Shown here piece by piece: positions 16,500-24,947 of a stretch of DNA of 64,000 bases. This DNA is from Algoriphagus sp. A40 (lineage in GTDB: Bacteria > Bacteroidota > Bacteroidia > Cytophagales > Cyclobacteriaceae), in the NCBI RefSeq assembly GCF_002002735.1, contig NZ_MUNY01000036.1:97430-161429 (forward strand), read 5' to 3'. The notes beneath the pieces were generated by a model. That model searched no databases and had not been told where the DNA came from. It worked only from the letters and a program-made list of their open reading frames with translations. Position 1 is the first letter of the stretch. Every line of letters begins with the position of its first letter. A program made the position numbers and the translations under genes.

Positions 16500-18662
16500 A
16501 TGAGTGATTACGGAAGAAGGAAGTTTCTCAAACTTTCCGCTGCAGGTCTGGCGGGCACACTTTGGGCCCCATTAATCCAACGTGCTTTGGCCGTTGAGGC
16601 ATTTGACGCTACGCGGTCCATCCAGGACGTAAAACACGTCGTGATCCTGATGCAGGAAAACAGATCCTTCGACCACTATTTCGGAGCGAAAAAAGGTGCC
16701 AGGGGTTTTGGCGATCGGTTCCCGATACCTTTGGCGAGCGGTCAAAGAGTCTTTCACCAATCGGATGGAGAGAAGATCGTCCCTCCCTATCGCGCGTTTG
16801 GAAAGACACCAAATGCCCCCATGGTCAAAGGTACACCACACGATTTTGCAGATATGCAGGCGGCCTGGAACCAGGGCAAATACGGGTATTGGCCCCTGTT
16901 TAAGACGCCCTACTCCATGGCCTATTACACCAGGGAAGAAATCCCTTTTCAATATGCCTTGGCGGAAGCATTTACGATTTCCGATGCCCATCACTGCTCG
17001 GTGGCCACAGGGACGGATCCCAATAGGATTATGTTCTGGTCGGGCTCCAACTTTGATCCCGAAAAACGCGCCGCGGGAATCAATTGCACGGATGTTGACT
17101 CAGAGCCCTGCAACGTCAGGTGCTGGGTGACCGGCAAGGAACCCGACCCCGGATATACCTATCAACTTAACGGCTTCAAGTGGCCAACCATCCCGGATGT
17201 CTTGCAGGAAGCGGGAATCAGCTGGAAAATCTATCAGGATCCCAACAACAACTGGACCGGCGCCATGCATGGATGTTTGGCCTTCGACTCCTTCAGGAAT
17301 GCAAAACAGGGTTCCGAGATCTATGAAAAAGGGATGAGAAATTTCTCCATAAAAGATCTGCAAAGGGACGTTGAAAACAACCAACTGCCGGAAGTAAGCT
17401 GGATCCTGCCTTCGAGAAATGATTCTGAACATCCGAGTGGTCCTTCGAGCCCATACCGGGCGGGCTATTTTACCCAGCAAGTATTGGAAGCCCTGACGAG
17501 CAACCCAGAAGTTTGGAGCAAAACTGTTTTTTTCCTGACTTTTGACGAAAACGACGGACTCTATGACCATTTGCCAGCCCCCGCAGTTCCATCCTATAAT
17601 TTAGACAACACCCTTGCCGGAAAATCAACAATTCCTGTTAAAGGCATGTATTTCAACAACGATAAGGGAACAGAACAATTTCTGCTGCATGACGGAAAAA
17701 GCAAGCGGATCTACCAAGACAAACGCGACACCATTTCAGGCCCAATTCGTCCTTGGGGGATGGGCCCGCGGGTGCCGCTTTACATTATTTCGCCCTGGAG
17801 CAAGGGCGGATGGATACATTCCGAAGTCGCCGACCACACCTCTGTGGCAAGTTTTATCGAGAAGAGGTTCGGTGTGACTGTTCCCGCGATCTCGCCTTGG
17901 CATCGAGCCGTTAGCAGTGACCTGACTTCAGCTTTTAATTTCGAGTCCCCCAACGATCCTGCATTTCCCAAGCTGCCCGACATGTCGGACTTTCAACAGA
18001 GGGACGACGCTTCCAACCAGCTTCCAAAGGCAGCTCCTCCCGAGCAACCCGCTCAGCTGTTTCAGGAAAAAGGCTCTGTTTTTTCCAGAGCACTTCCCTA
18101 TGCATTGTATTGCCATGCCCGGCCGATGTCGGACAAGGTGCAGATTCAACTGGTCTTTGATAACCAGGGGAAGAAAGGGGCAGTCTATCATGTCTATGAC
18201 ATGAACAATCTGGAGCGCATTCCCAGAAGATATACCGTCGAGGCCGGGAAGCAAATTCAGGATGAGTGGGATCTGGCAGAGAAATCAGGCCAATATCATC
18301 TGGAGGTCTTTGGGCCCAATGGCTATTTCCAATCGTTTAAGGGATCGGTGCTTTCCGAGGAGCCGCTCCTGCGGATCGAGTATGATCACCGGGAGGGAGG
18401 ACTCCACATCCACTGTGAAAATGGGGGGAAAGACTCCATCCAGGTAGAAGTAACCGACAACACGTATGGGTACGGCCCTTCCGAAACGCTTTCTATCCCG
18501 CTGAAAAAAAGCAAAAAAACCTATCAGCAGCTGTCAAAAAGCGGCAATTGGTATGACTATTCCATCACCACATCAGCCGGAATGGAATACCGATTTGCCG
18601 GACGGGTAGAAACAGCCAAACCCAGTATCACCGATCCTGCAATGGCGCAGCATTTGGGATAA
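16500..18662 (+). CDS. Tat-exported phosphocholine-specific phospholipase C
   Basis: A 720-residue phospholipase C of the PlcN/AcpA phosphoesterase family. The twin-arginine signal RRKFLK (6-11) is followed by a hydrophobic stretch and cleavage near ALA (about 31). Family motifs are HVVILMQENRSFDHYFG (about 45), the metal-binding ending TFDENDGLYDH, and SEHPSGPSSPYR. Two C-terminal DUF756 domains fill residues about 545-715. It hydrolyses phosphatidylcholine or sphingomyelin-like lipids in the periplasm or outside. A terminator-like hairpin formed by a dispersed repeat follows. A second, longer paralogue is at 41298-43802. Confidence 0.92.
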   Translation: MSDYGRRKFLKLSAAGLAGTLWAPLIQRALAVEAFDATRSIQDVKHVVILMQENRSFDHYFGAKKGARGFGDRFPIPLASGQRVFHQSDGEKIVPPYRAFGKTPNAPMVKGTPHDFADMQAAWNQGKYGYWPLFKTPYSMAYYTREEIPFQYALAEAFTISDAHHCSVATGTDPNRIMFWSGSNFDPEKRAAGINCTDVDSEPCNVRCWVTGKEPDPGYTYQLNGFKWPTIPDVLQEAGISWKIYQDPNNNWTGAMHGCLAFDSFRNAKQGSEIYEKGMRNFSIKDLQRDVENNQLPEVSWILPSRNDSEHPSGPSSPYRAGYFTQQVLEALTSNPEVWSKTVFFLTFDENDGLYDHLPAPAVPSYNLDNTLAGKSTIPVKGMYFNNDKGTEQFLLHDGKSKRIYQDKRDTISGPIRPWGMGPRVPLYIISPWSKGGWIHSEVADHTSVASFIEKRFGVTVPAISPWHRAVSSDLTSAFNFESPNDPAFPKLPDMSDFQQRDDASNQLPKAAPPEQPAQLFQEKGSVFSRALPYALYCHARPMSDKVQIQLVFDNQGKKGAVYHVYDMNNLERIPRRYTVEAGKQIQDEWDLAEKSGQYHLEVFGPNGYFQSFKGSVLSEEPLLRIEYDHREGGLHIHCENGGKDSIQVEVTDNTYGYGPSETLSIPLKKSKKTYQQLSKSGNWYDYSITTSAGMEYRFAGRVETAKPSITDPAMAQHLG

Positions 18663-18673
18663 GGCTGAATGTT

Positions 18674-18736
18674 GCCCCACTGAGTGTCGTAGGATTTTGG
18701 TTGGGACTAAGTGTAAGCAAAACACCTAGTCCCAAC
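18674..18736 (+). terminator. Dispersed repeat copy forming a terminator-like hairpin
   Basis: GTTGGGACTAAGTGT (18700-18714) pairs with ACACCTAGTCCCAAC (18722-18736) with one mismatch, followed by AAATTTTTAAT. It carries the CCCCACTGAGTGT head at 18675. Placed 12 bp after the phospholipase stop, it may serve as its terminator. Confidence 0.6.
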
Positions 18737-18824
18737 AAATTTTTAATAGGAAATCAGATTGAAACTTCCATTCAAGGGAGAACCATACCACTTTGCCAAG
18801 CAGCGGGAATGGATAAAAATGAAT

Positions 18825-19262
18825 TTACCAATACATCAAAATCATTGACACTAACAGCAAGGATAGAAAGTGGTAGGAAGTATTGATAAAAAAGAGCTTC
18901 CAGGAGCGTTGCTCCCAGGCTACCGTATTAAGATCGACGGGAACGAAAAAGCCCAACCATAGGAATAAGGAAGCCATCGCTGCGAATGAGGCTTTAGAGC
19001 CTACGAAAGGATCCATTCCCCAGAATTCCGGGTTCCACACGGTCAGGTCATGCGCCAGAACCCATGCTAAAAGAAAATTTCCGATGATCATGATTCCCAT
19101 TCCTCTGAACATGGCTGAGGTGGGTGGTTTTACGGTCATGTCAAAGCCCATTTCTTTGGCCCAAGCCTTTCCAAACAATGGGGTGTACCAAAGAAAACCA
19201 AAGATAAAATTGGCAATAACGGCAATTGCAACCGCGGCGAAATTGATGTGTATTTCAGGCAT
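18825..19262 (-). CDS. DUF1761 family membrane protein
   Basis: A 145-residue membrane protein with four hydrophobic segments (about 8-26, 50-70, 90-110 and 122-142). The opening INFAAVAIAVIANFIFGFLWYTPLFGKAWAKEMG contains the family-typical WYtPlfGkaW element in its second half, and the later FLWLGFFVP and WKLFFINTSYHF segments also fit DUF1761. Function unknown. It is convergent with the phospholipase gene. Confidence 0.85.
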   Translation of the reverse strand: MPEIHINFAAVAIAVIANFIFGFLWYTPLFGKAWAKEMGFDMTVKPPTSAMFRGMGIMIIGNFLLAWVLAHDLTVWNPEFWGMDPFVGSKASFAAMASLFLWLGFFVPVDLNTVAWEQRSWKLFFINTSYHFLSLLLVSMILMYW

Positions 19263-19468
19263 AGTGTAATCGGGTTAGATTAAGGTTGGATTTTACAATA
19301 AAATTTAGCCAATTATTGTTGGATTTTTTTCTCCTAGTTCGGTGTCCTCCGCCTAGGCGTTGTTTACTTTTTTCTTGACCCAATACCCTCCTTGGGGAAG
19401 CTAAGTATGATTCGATTGACAAAAATTCTAAATAACTTATGACAAGCAGGTAGTTTAATTAAAGCAAA

Positions 19469-19843
19469 ATGAAAACAATTCCCTTTCTCCGATGCCTAAA
19501 TATGAAAGAGGCAATTCACTTCTATACTCATGTTTTGGATTTTGAATTAAAATACTCCAATGCCTCCGCTGATGATTGGGTCGTGGATTTAATTAATGGG
19601 GAAGCAGAACTTGGGCTCACCGTTTTAGAAGGCGATCAAAAATTGGGTATAAATGTATTTGTGAGAGTGGATGAGGTGGATGAATTATTTAAAAAATATG
19701 TAAGCAGAGGGTTAATCGTTCCAAATAATCCTGACTCCCCTGTGCATAACGGGCCAATTGACCAAAGTTGGGGTAATAGAGAATTCTATGTAAACGACCC
19801 AAGTGGAAACACGCTAAGGTTTGGTCAAGTCATTGACCAATAA
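19469..19843 (+). CDS. VOC superfamily (glyoxalase/bleomycin resistance-like) protein
   Basis: A 124-residue single VOC domain. It has the paired beta-alpha-beta-beta-beta layout: IPFLRCLNMKEAIHFYTHVLDFEL at the start (first 27 residues), AELGLTVLE, FVRVDEVDELFKKYVSRG, and the ending REFYVNDPSGNTLRFGQ, in which the Glu/Asp-Pro-Ser-Gly-Asn turn is typical. Such proteins act as dimers in metal-dependent lyase, dioxygenase or drug-binding roles; the substrate is not predictable here. It stands alone. Confidence 0.85.
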   Translation: MKTIPFLRCLNMKEAIHFYTHVLDFELKYSNASADDWVVDLINGEAELGLTVLEGDQKLGINVFVRVDEVDELFKKYVSRGLIVPNNPDSPVHNGPIDQSWGNREFYVNDPSGNTLRFGQVIDQ

Positions 19844-20074
19844 TTTGAATATCCCCAATAAGGAATTGCGTCCCCATACACCTCCCATATTCAACGTTTC
19901 TTCCTTCACGAAAATTAAAAATCTAAAAATCAATTACTTAGTTCTAACCTTGAATGAACCTCTAACTATTTTCTTCTAAAGATTATAGTTTAACGTTTTC
20001 CTTTTTCTATTTTTCAATCGAAAAGCCTTCACAAAGAAGAAAAGGCTCTCTTTTTATACTCAAGACAATCTGTC

Positions 20075-20752
20075 ATGCTCAAAAAAACCATCAGTCTTTG
20101 GATCCTGATTTTAGCGCTGACTTCAGGCAATTTTGCATTTTCCCAAATAAAAGCTGTCACCGAAAAAGGCGACACGATCTACGTTTACAATGACGGGACA
20201 TGGAGTTATGAGCTACAGGAAATAGCAGAACGCCCAGAACTCTTGGGTTTTCTTTCCGAAGAAATCCCAATTACAAAAATCACCGAACCAGTCAATACGC
20301 CGTCCACTTCTTTGCAAAAAGTCCGTAATGAAAATGACCAATTTTCCTTTTATTACAATGAAACAGAATGGAAGCGCGTACCACCAGCATCGCTAAACGA
20401 TGAGGCGGAGTTTGCCTTTGAGTCGAAATTAAACGACAGCTGGGCCATAATCATCTCGGAAGAAACACCAATTGAGAAGGAAAATCTCTTCAAAATTGCC
20501 AAATACACGATGTCGGAAAAAATGGGTTCGGAAGTGGAGGTAGTCAAAGCTGAATCGATTTTGGTAAATGGCCAAGAGGTAATTCGGGGTGTATTAAAAA
20601 CGACGGCATCCGGCTTCACTTTTATCTTTGATTCTTTCTATTTTTCGGATGATCGCGGGTCTGTGCAGATCAGCACCTGGACGAGTGAGGCCATATGGAA
20701 AAAAAATGAGAAAAATCACCTCGACTTATTAAGCGGATTTGTGGTGCAATAA
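20075..20752 (+). CDS. Secreted protein of unknown function with a YNDGTWSYE motif
   Basis: A 225-residue protein with signal peptide (1-23, ending FAFSQ). Directly after it comes TEKGDTIYVYNDGTWSYE, a short element that often starts Bacteroidota exported proteins. The remaining part (about 75-225) is a mixed alpha/beta domain with FSFYYNETEWKRVPPASLNDEAEFAF and an ending WTSEAIWKKNEKNHLDLLSGF, a layout like small proteins with a PsbP/DcrB-like fold. No catalytic motif is visible. It stands alone with about 230 bp of spacer upstream. Confidence 0.65.
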   Translation: MLKKTISLWILILALTSGNFAFSQIKAVTEKGDTIYVYNDGTWSYELQEIAERPELLGFLSEEIPITKITEPVNTPSTSLQKVRNENDQFSFYYNETEWKRVPPASLNDEAEFAFESKLNDSWAIIISEETPIEKENLFKIAKYTMSEKMGSEVEVVKAESILVNGQEVIRGVLKTTASGFTFIFDSFYFSDDRGSVQISTWTSEAIWKKNEKNHLDLLSGFVVQ

Positions 20753-21068
20753 CCTGTTGTTCAAGCAGGGCTTTTTCCTCCGCTAAACTATCGTGATAAA
20801 GACCTTAGCGCTTCGGCAAAGACGCTAAAGCCAAGAAGCTTTCGCTATAAAAATATCGCCACTACACAACAAGAGCGCAATAGCCAATCCCTTTCTCCGC
20901 CCAATTGACCTCGGTGCAGGAATATTGACTGGAAACGCGGTCGATGCCGAGGAATGAAAAGAATGGTTTGATTGTAATCAGCCCGGCTTCTTAAGAAGCA
21001 GGACTATAAGTAAAGTGGTCTGTGCAGACACAGACCTCGGAGGTAGAAACCAGCTGCATTTTGGATTC
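20753..21068. other. Intergenic region with small hairpins
   Basis: About 316 bp between convergent genes. There are weak inverted repeats, TTAGCG/CGCTAA near 20812-20835 and GGTCTGTG/CACAGACC near 21018-21037, but no clear T-run terminator and no coding frame. Confidence 0.5.
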
Positions 21069-21644
21069 TTAATATCCAAACAACCACTGCCAAATAGACA
21101 TTTCCTTGATTCTGGCATCGATCTTCTCCTGATTTTCCAGAGCCGCCTTATCAACATAACCCTTTATTAAGTCCATCCTCTCTTCAGCTTTTTCACTCTG
21201 TGCGTATAGATTGTTTAAATAATTTTTATCGATATCTTTTGTCGAATTATTTAAGCTTCTCCTAAACTCAATCAGGGGATCAAAATATTTTTTGTAACTG
21301 TCATCTTTACCATAAACAAAATAAACAGACCGAAATGATGTGTTTAATTCATCAAAATCAACAGCGAGTTTTTTAGAAAGTGAAGCAACATTACTTTTTT
21401 GCGCATCTGATAAGACGATTTTTTTCCTTTTCTCTCCATTAAGATAAAGAATACCATTAACCTCTTCATGCAACAAGCCATGATCGGTTTCCAGGTAGGT
21501 CATGATTCGTTGGATCTTCTTCTGTTGCTCTGAACTCATGAGCAGTTGGAAACCTCCCATTTTGAAAGTATTGGATTGCAAGATGAATAGCATCAATACA
21601 ATCAATACTTTTAAGGAATAGTGAGTTTTTATTGAGGTTTTCAT
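21069..21644 (-). CDS. Membrane-anchored or secreted helical protein, partner of the TIR-like gene
   Basis: A 191-residue protein with one N-terminal hydrophobic segment (about 11-26) that is either a signal anchor or signal peptide. The rest is strongly helical and charged (SSEQQKKIQRIMTYLETDHG; QKSNVASLSKKLAVDFDELN; EKAEERMDLIKGYVDKAALE), ending MSIWQWLFGY. I do not recognise a family. Its start overlaps the end of the TIR-like gene by 4 bp, so translation is coupled and the two products are expected to work together. Confidence 0.6.
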   Translation of the reverse strand: MKTSIKTHYSLKVLIVLMLFILQSNTFKMGGFQLLMSSEQQKKIQRIMTYLETDHGLLHEEVNGILYLNGEKRKKIVLSDAQKSNVASLSKKLAVDFDELNTSFRSVYFVYGKDDSYKKYFDPLIEFRRSLNNSTKDIDKNYLNNLYAQSEKAEERMDLIKGYVDKAALENQEKIDARIKEMSIWQWLFGY

Positions 21645-22354
21645 TTCTTTTTAAATCTAAAGATGAAAATTAGGATGCCGATTATTGCTAGAAATAAAGG
21701 AGCAATCAATTCGTGGATCGGCGAATTAGGGTCTCCGCCTGTCCATCTATTTATTACATCCCTTCTAAAATAAAACATAACTATAGACGCTAATACAAAA
21801 GAGATTCCCAGTATTCTTTTTGCAAATTTGAAAATCGATTCAAGAACAGTTTCTTTCTCACCATTCTTAAAATATCCCTCATTAAAAAGCTGATCCAGTT
21901 CCTCCAGAAACTTTCTCTCTAATTCAATAGAATCTCTGAAATGCGCATGAAACTTGCCGCCAGCTTTTAAGGCTTCTATAAATCTCAACTTGGTTGTTTC
22001 ATCTTCAATTGAAATTGGATGAGTAGGTTTTTCTTTTTTCTCATATACATAGACTTTTGGCCGATCATTTTTCTCCCGAAGTGCTATTGCATTTCTGTAT
22101 TCCTCTTCAGTGTACATTCCGACTTTAGTCCAGAATAATACAATCACCACATCGGCAGTTTTCAAGATGGAATTATACTCATTTTGCTTTCTTCCGGCAC
22201 CTAATTCTTCCGAAACAGTTTCCCATATTTTCAATTCCAGGCGGACATTTCTCGTCTTGTAAATTTCATTTCTCCGGGAGATGAAAATTTCAAACTTCTC
22301 CCGTTCAAACTGTAATTCATTGGAGGAAGCTAAAAAGATAGAATAGGTCAGCAT
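21641..22354 (-). CDS. TIR/DUF4062-like protein with two C-terminal membrane helices
   Basis: A 237-residue protein. The N-terminal 150 residues have the DUF4062/TIR-like layout: SIFLASSNELQFERE (5-19), LKIWETVSEELG (41-52), a strand TADVVIVLFW (66-75), then GMYTEEEYRNAI (79-90), where the Glu after G-x-x-T corresponds to the acidic position used by NAD-cleaving TIR domains. Two membrane helices follow (about 181-197 and 216-233), so the domain is tethered to the inner membrane with its face in the cytoplasm. The gene overlaps the downstream small gene by 4 bp. A signalling or anti-phage role is plausible from the architecture but not shown; whether the enzyme is active is unknown. Confidence 0.6.
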   Translation of the reverse strand: MLTYSIFLASSNELQFEREKFEIFISRRNEIYKTRNVRLELKIWETVSEELGAGRKQNEYNSILKTADVVIVLFWTKVGMYTEEEYRNAIALREKNDRPKVYVYEKKEKPTHPISIEDETTKLRFIEALKAGGKFHAHFRDSIELERKFLEELDQLFNEGYFKNGEKETVLESIFKFAKRILGISFVLASIVMFYFRRDVINRWTGGDPNSPIHELIAPLFLAIIGILIFIFRFKKK

Positions 22355-22470
22355 TTCTAAAAGTTTAAATTTTGCCGCTTTCTTGGCATCTCATCAATAT
22401 TTGGCTTACAGAAGAAACTTCCCTTAAAGTCAGGCACTTATAAAAATAACAGGTATTGTAGCTATAAAAA

Positions 22471-22498
22471 AAATCCTTCCCCACATGAGGAAGGATTT
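22471..22498 (-). terminator. Terminator of the propeller/six-hairpin lipoprotein gene
   Basis: Perfect 10-bp stem AAATCCTTCC/GGAAGGATTT with an 8-nt loop, followed by a T-run on the minus strand, about 35 bp after the stop of the gene at 22533. Confidence 0.85.
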
Positions 22499-22532
22499 AA
22501 CCAATTAAACTACCCATTAACTATATTTACTT

Positions 22533-24803
22533 TTATTCTTTTATCGGTGCACTGATCACTCCCAGATACCTTCCCATCCAATAGGGAAGCAAATAGGTGT
22601 CACCGGCGCTCAGTTCGGATTTTCTGTCCCCTGCATCCAGGGTGAAAAGGTTCCTGTTGTGCTTCAATTCTGGTCGCTCATCCGGAGGAAGTACCTCTGC
22701 AGTAAGCTGTCCCCAAAAGCCCGGCTCAATCATCTCAATATCTTTTCGGTGGCTGTTTTCGGTTTTGAACTCCACCATATCAAGCGGAAATTCTTTCAGA
22801 TGCCAGACTGATTCCTCCAGATCAAAATCTTCCGCACCAGTCATGGCATAACAGAAGTTCCAGAGCGAGTTTTTCTCAGGACGCTCAAATTCCCAGTGGT
22901 CTTTGATCGCTTCCTGATAAATAGGCTTCAGCGTGTCATTCAAGGCATATGGATACAAAGCCCAATAGGCCAGGAAGTACATTTCGTCATCACTGTGGTT
23001 CCATTCCTGGGAAAGCATCTTGCTCCACTCATCCGCATCCGCCGGAGCATTGCTGATCTGGCTGAAAGGACGAGTAAGGTTTTCAAGGTATCCATGGTCA
23101 TGGATCAGGCTTACGGCGCTTTCCTTGTAGATTTCTTTTCCGGTAAACTTGTATGCCGCCTGCAAAAAGGCGATCAGATTGGAAGAATAGACTTTTCTGT
23201 CCCCGATCATAGGCTGGAATCGGTTGACAAATTCAGGATTCCATCTGCCCCAAAGGGAAGGTTTGCCGTTGACATCCACCAGCGTGTAGTTGTTGGCTAC
23301 GATATAGCCCATCATGTTGTCCAACAAGGTGATGGCCCGGTTTTTCCAGTCTTCCTCATCGATGTATTCCGCCATCAGGATCAGGGCAAATATCTGTCCT
23401 ACGGTCTGGTCGCTGCTGGCTGATGCTCTCCAATCCCACTCGGGATCAGCAGAATGGTTCCAGCTGACGTTGTTGTTATATCCTTCGTACCAGTAGTTTT
23501 CGACATAATCCCGGTATTCCTTTTTGAATTCGTAGTAGCCGCTTCTTTCGTAAGTCCTTCCGAAAAGCCCTTTGATCGGAGTGATCTGATGCAGTCTTTC
23601 CATGGCTTCAAAAGCCTCATAGCAATTTTGCTTGGCATCATCGGATTTGGTGACCAGGTATCGGAAAAGCTGACTTCCCATGTACATACCGGTCCAGAGG
23701 TTGTCGCTGTCGGCGATGGTATTTTGGGCAGTGGCCAAATCCCCGTCTTGCACCCGGCTCACATTACTGTTAATCCCATAACGGGTATGGCGCTGTCTGA
23801 CTTGTTTTTCAAAGACCATGGCTTTGTCCTCCAGTGTCATTTTTTCGAAGACAATCTGTCCAAGTCCTCTGTCAGTGAGGATCAATACGGACTGCTCCGG
23901 ACCTTCGGCGATATGGATAACCTGATTGCCCGGAAGCCATTTTTCACCATGATAGTAATTGAACTTACCGTCATCTTTTAGCATAAATGCTCCCTTGGTC
24001 GAACCGAACCACAGCTTTCCGTCGATTTCTTCAACAGCGGTCAATTCTGTCCAAGGCAATTTGGCATTCAATGGTCGGGTATTCTTGCCCGAGGTATCGA
24101 TCACCAAAAACCCTTCTTGAGTGCCCAGGGCGATTTCACCGGAAGCAAGCAAATCAAATGCAGTAAGCCCTGTGCCGGTGTAAATCTCTTTTTTCTCTCC
24201 TCCATTTTCAGTGATCTGGGAAATGGAAGTTGCCGTCAGTGCATAGAAAACTCCGTTTTTGGCATCATACTTACTGTCCAAAACCGGGGAATCCAAAGTA
24301 CCGCTGAAAACGGCCTTTGAATCCTTAATCAGGGAATAGGCATTTCCTGAAGCGATCAAAAAAGAAAACTCCTTACCACCCGCAACTACATCCGCTTGGG
24401 GGCTCTGATGTCTGGAAAACAACTTGCCAGCAAAAGCATTGCTGAATACTGCCTCATCGTCCAGGTAGACAAACTGGTTTTGGTACAGGATCAAATCCGA
24501 TACTTTTTTGTCCGCCATCGGTAGGTATTTGATATCCGGACGCAGGGTGCCTGGATACTGAAAATGGCCATTCACTGGGTTCATCAGACCCTTCGAAGTC
24601 AGGATCTGGATGACCTCATTTCGGTCTGAATAGACTTTTTTGAACTCTAGATTTTCTTCCTCATGATAATACTTCACCGCATAATCCTGCAGGTAGGCCA
24701 CATCCTGATAGACTGGCTGCTTCCCATTGGAAGGTTGGTCAGGCTTTTGACAGGAGTAAACCAGTATTGCTACCAGTGGAAGAATAAATGCTGTTTTTTT
24801 CAT
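22533..24803 (-). CDS. Lipoprotein with beta-propeller-like N-terminal half and six-hairpin glycosidase-like C-terminal half
   Basis: A 756-residue lipoprotein (lipobox LVYSC, Cys18). Residues about 90-335 consist of short repeats such as LWFGSTKGAFMLKDDG and ILTDRGLGQIVF that resemble a beta propeller of the two-component-regulator type. Residues about 350-720 are helical with Trp/Tyr-rich loops (DSDNLWTGMYMGSQLFRYL; WNHSADPEWDWRASASSDQTVG; NRFQPMIGDRKVYSSNLIAF), the look of an alpha/alpha six-hairpin glycosidase or lyase barrel. Both parts are inferred from pattern only. It lies downstream of a glycosidase-like gene on the same strand and most likely works on glycans at the outer membrane. 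Confidence 0.6.
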   Translation of the reverse strand: MKKTAFILPLVAILVYSCQKPDQPSNGKQPVYQDVAYLQDYAVKYYHEEENLEFKKVYSDRNEVIQILTSKGLMNPVNGHFQYPGTLRPDIKYLPMADKKVSDLILYQNQFVYLDDEAVFSNAFAGKLFSRHQSPQADVVAGGKEFSFLIASGNAYSLIKDSKAVFSGTLDSPVLDSKYDAKNGVFYALTATSISQITENGGEKKEIYTGTGLTAFDLLASGEIALGTQEGFLVIDTSGKNTRPLNAKLPWTELTAVEEIDGKLWFGSTKGAFMLKDDGKFNYYHGEKWLPGNQVIHIAEGPEQSVLILTDRGLGQIVFEKMTLEDKAMVFEKQVRQRHTRYGINSNVSRVQDGDLATAQNTIADSDNLWTGMYMGSQLFRYLVTKSDDAKQNCYEAFEAMERLHQITPIKGLFGRTYERSGYYEFKKEYRDYVENYWYEGYNNNVSWNHSADPEWDWRASASSDQTVGQIFALILMAEYIDEEDWKNRAITLLDNMMGYIVANNYTLVDVNGKPSLWGRWNPEFVNRFQPMIGDRKVYSSNLIAFLQAAYKFTGKEIYKESAVSLIHDHGYLENLTRPFSQISNAPADADEWSKMLSQEWNHSDDEMYFLAYWALYPYALNDTLKPIYQEAIKDHWEFERPEKNSLWNFCYAMTGAEDFDLEESVWHLKEFPLDMVEFKTENSHRKDIEMIEPGFWGQLTAEVLPPDERPELKHNRNLFTLDAGDRKSELSAGDTYLLPYWMGRYLGVISAPIKE

Positions 24804-24947
24804 TTTGAAATCTATGGCCAGGTTTTAAGAACTTCCAATTCCACTAAACCCATTATCGTTTTTCTTACTTATTGTATCTGAAACCTCCCTGCGGTGGACC
24901 GTCGTCTGTTGACTGTTGACAATCCAACCAACAGTCGAAATCCCATC

